In this document: in pieces, positions 8,314 through 10,029 of the stretch
Position numbering within the stretch: position 1 is the first letter of the stretch
Layout: every line of letters starts with the position of its first letter
NCBI GenBank assembly: GCA_007129775.1
Contig: SKUV01000189.1
Span: 1-10,029 of the forward strand
DNA: 10,029 bases
DNA from: Paracoccaceae bacterium
GTDB lineage: Bacteria > Pseudomonadota > Alphaproteobacteria > Rhodobacterales > Rhodobacteraceae
Direction of reading: 5' to 3'
The notes under the pieces: generated by a model
What the model was told of the DNA's origin: nothing
Databases searched by the model: none
The model's input: the letters and a program-made list of their open reading frames with translations, nothing else
Translations under genes and position numbers: made by a program

Positions 8314-8730
8314 TCAAAACTCCTCCCAGATACAGTCGCCGTTATCGGGGGTGTATGCCTCGAAGAACTGGGTTGATTCCGGGTCCTGCACGCCGAATTC
8401 CACGGGTCTGTCGGACAGTGACACAATGATCCGCACCGCGTCGGGATAAGAATTTTCCAACAAATCCAGCCCGAATTCGCGGCACAGCGCCTCCATATCC
8501 GCGACCGCATCGTCAAAGGAAAAACCGGGCTCGGCGATGGCCGGCGCGAGGAAGCGCAGGCGCAGCGAGAGGCCATCGGCCATCGCGTCGGGCAGCACCT
8601 CGATCAGGCTGACGCTCTGGCCCGAGGGCACAAAGAACGCATCCCCCGGCGCCTGTGCAAAGGCCGGCAACTGTGCAAAGGCCGGCGCGGCCCCGAGTGT
8701 CAATGCTGTCAGCATGGCCTTGCGGATCAT
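8314..8730 (-). CDS. Secreted DUF6497 family protein (138 aa)
   Basis: This is a 138-residue exported protein of a family I recognise as DUF6497; its biochemical role is unknown to me. The start at 8730 has GAGGGG 6 bp upstream (8737-8742) and a signal peptide (MIRKAMLTALTLGAAPAFAQ). Family-like segments are PSGQSVSLIEVL (35-46), LRLRFLAPAIA (56-66), IIVSLSDRPVEFG (101-113) and a C-terminal ESTQFFEAYTPDNGDCIWEEF end (118-138). Cys83 and Cys133 could form a disulfide after export. A tandem 18-bp duplication repeats PAFAQ at 16-20 and 22-26, so the signal-peptidase site occurs twice. The gene begins only 30 bp after the pccB stop, the tightest spacing in the cluster, so co-transcription with pccB is likely. 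Confidence 0.85.
   Translation of the reverse strand: MIRKAMLTALTLGAAPAFAQLPAFAQAPGDAFFVPSGQSVSLIEVLPDAMADGLSLRLRFLAPAIAEPGFSFDDAVADMEALCREFGLDLLENSYPDAVRIIVSLSDRPVEFGVQDPESTQFFEAYTPDNGDCIWEEF
8653..8688 (-). repeat. Tandem 18-bp duplication at a signal-peptide cleavage site
   Basis: CTGTGCAAAGGCCGGC occurs at 8653-8668 and again at 8671-8686 (period 18 bp). On the minus strand it encodes PAFAQL then PAFAQA at the signal-peptide cleavage region of the DUF6497 protein. The two copies are identical over 16 bp, which suggests a recent duplication. Confidence 0.85.
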
Positions 8731-8760
8731 AAAAAGCCCCTCGTGCCGGCGCGTCCCCGC

Positions 8761-10029
8761 TCAGAGGGGGATGTTGTCATGCTTCTTCCACGGGTTGGTC
8801 AGGCTCTTGTTGCGCAGGCTGGCGAAGGCCCGGCAGACCCGCCGTCGTGTCGAGCGCGGCTGGATCACCTCGTCGATGAAGCCGCGTTCGGCGGCGACGA
8901 AGGGATTGGCGAAGCGATCCTCGTAATCCTTGGTGCGCGCGGCGATCCTGTCGGCATCGCCCAGTTCCGACCGATACAGGATCTCTGTCGCGCCCTTGGC
9001 GCCCATCACCGCGATTTCGGCCGTGGGCCATGCATAGTTGAAATCGCCCCGCAGATGCTTGGAGGCCATCACGTCATAAGCCCCGCCATAGGCCTTGCGC
9101 GTGATCACCGTGACCTTGGGCACCGTCGCCTCGCCATAGGCAAAGAGCAGCTTCGCGCCGTGCTTGATAACGCCGCCGTATTCCTGCCCGGTGCCGGGCA
9201 GAAAGCCGGGCACGTCCACCAGTGTCAGGATCGGGATTTCGAAAGCGTCGCAGAAGCGCACGAAGCGGGCGGCCTTGCGGCTGGCATCGATATCGAGGCA
9301 GCCCGCCAGCACCATCGGCTGGTTCGCCACCACACCCACGGTGGAGCCTTCGAGCCGGATGAAGCCGGTGATGATGTTGCGGGCGAAGCCCTCCTGAATT
9401 TCGTAGAAATCGCCCTCGTCGGCCAGCTTCAGGATCAATTCCTTCATGTCGTAGGGCGTATTGGCATTGTCCGGGATCAGCGTGTCGAGGCTCGGCTCGA
9501 TCCGCTCGGGGCTGTCGTAGAAGGGCCGGTGGGGCGGCTTTTCTCGGTTCGACAGCGGCAGGAAGTCCACCAGCCGGCGCACCTCCATCATCGCTTCCAT
9601 GTCATCCTCGAAGGCGCCGTCGGCGACCGAGGATTTGGTGGTATGTGTGATGGCGCCGCCCAGCTCTTCGGCGGTGACGACCTCGTTGGTGACGGTCTTC
9701 ACCACATCTGGGCCGGTGACGAACATGTAGGAGCTGTCGCGCACCATGAAGATGAAATCGGTCATCGCGGGCGAATAGACGGCGCCGCCCGCGCAGGGGC
9801 CCATCACGAGGCTGATCTGAGGCACCACACCCGAGGCCATGATGTTGCGCTGAAACACCTCGGCATAGCCGGCGAGGCTCGCCACGCCTTCCTGAATGCG
9901 CGCGCCGCCGGAATCGTTGATGCCGATCACCGGGGCGCCGTTCTGCATCGCCATATCCATGATCTTGCAGATCTTCTGGGCATGGGTTTCCGACAGCGAG
10001 CCGCCGAAGACGGTGAAATCCTGACTGAA
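8761..10029 (-). CDS. pccB: Propionyl-CoA carboxylase beta subunit (carboxyltransferase), N-terminus outside the window
   Basis: PccB transfers the carboxyl group from biotin on PccA to propionyl-CoA, forming (S)-methylmalonyl-CoA in a dodecameric complex. The window shows the last 422 residues; the frame is open to the right edge (FSQDFTVFGGSLSETHAQK is in frame upstream of the ATG at 9960), so about 90 residues including the start are missing compared with the usual size of about 510. The crotonase-fold N-domain has NDSGGARIQEGVASLAGY (visible residues 38-55) and MGPCAGGAVYSPAMTDF. The C-domain has DVPGFLPGTGQEYGGVIKHGAK and KAYGGAYDVM. The Asp in GGAYDV (visible residue 319) matches Asp422 of Streptomyces PccB, which favours propionyl- over acetyl-CoA. 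The C-terminus NPWKKHDNIPL is typical of this subunit. The promoter and any regulator gene lie beyond the window. Confidence 0.97.
   Translation of the reverse strand, partial: FSQDFTVFGGSLSETHAQKICKIMDMAMQNGAPVIGINDSGGARIQEGVASLAGYAEVFQRNIMASGVVPQISLVMGPCAGGAVYSPAMTDFIFMVRDSSYMFVTGPDVVKTVTNEVVTAEELGGAITHTTKSSVADGAFEDDMEAMMEVRRLVDFLPLSNREKPPHRPFYDSPERIEPSLDTLIPDNANTPYDMKELILKLADEGDFYEIQEGFARNIITGFIRLEGSTVGVVANQPMVLAGCLDIDASRKAARFVRFCDAFEIPILTLVDVPGFLPGTGQEYGGVIKHGAKLLFAYGEATVPKVTVITRKAYGGAYDVMASKHLRGDFNYAWPTAEIAVMGAKGATEILYRSELGDADRIAARTKDYEDRFANPFVAAERGFIDEVIQPRSTRRRVCRAFASLRNKSLTNPWKKHDNIPL

Overview
The window is GC-rich DNA (roughly two thirds G+C by eye) from an alphaproteobacterium, most likely a member of the Rhodobacteraceae/Roseobacter group. 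The evidence is the propionyl-CoA locus layout (pccB, small genes, pccA, mcm on one strand) and several small protein families I associate with that group (DUF6497, DUF4174, the short secreted 'PEILPNGDIIIRRR' family). Nine of the ten genes called as real, complete or partial, plus one more small gene, lie on the minus strand; one gene is on the plus strand. No tRNA, rRNA, CRISPR array, insertion sequence or phage gene was recognised.

Layout, read in the main (minus) direction from the right end. pccB (carboxyltransferase subunit of propionyl-CoA carboxylase, N-terminus cut by the window edge) is followed after 30 bp by a secreted DUF6497 protein. Next come a 49-residue proline-rich lipoprotein, a 122-residue protein of unknown function, a 68-residue glycine-zipper lipoprotein, and then pccA (biotin carboxylase plus biotin carrier). 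A plus-strand gene for a secreted DUF4174 protein lies convergent with pccA and divergent from mcm, the adenosylcobalamin-dependent methylmalonyl-CoA mutase. Beyond mcm, still on the minus strand, are a 159-residue secreted glycine-rich protein, a DjlA-like TerB/J-domain co-chaperone, and a 124-residue secreted protein.

How the genes work together: PccA and PccB carboxylate propionyl-CoA to (S)-methylmalonyl-CoA. After epimerisation by an enzyme not encoded here, Mcm converts (R)-methylmalonyl-CoA to succinyl-CoA, feeding propionate, odd-chain fatty acid and branched amino acid carbon into the TCA cycle. The roles of the small envelope proteins between and beside these enzymes are unknown, and the gaps of 96 to 214 bp between them argue against one tightly packed operon.

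No new defence system or comparable multi-gene novelty is visible. The most interesting signals are regulatory or repeat-based. A C9/G9 homopolymer sits downstream of a TTGACG hexamer in the probable promoter of the 159-residue secreted protein, a layout that resembles phase-variable promoters. Two mutually exclusive hairpins lie between djlA and the 124-residue gene. A hexanucleotide repeat encodes the hydrophobic core of a signal peptide. A long dyad lies in the leader of the 49-residue lipoprotein. All promoter and hairpin calls were made by eye and are low to moderate confidence.
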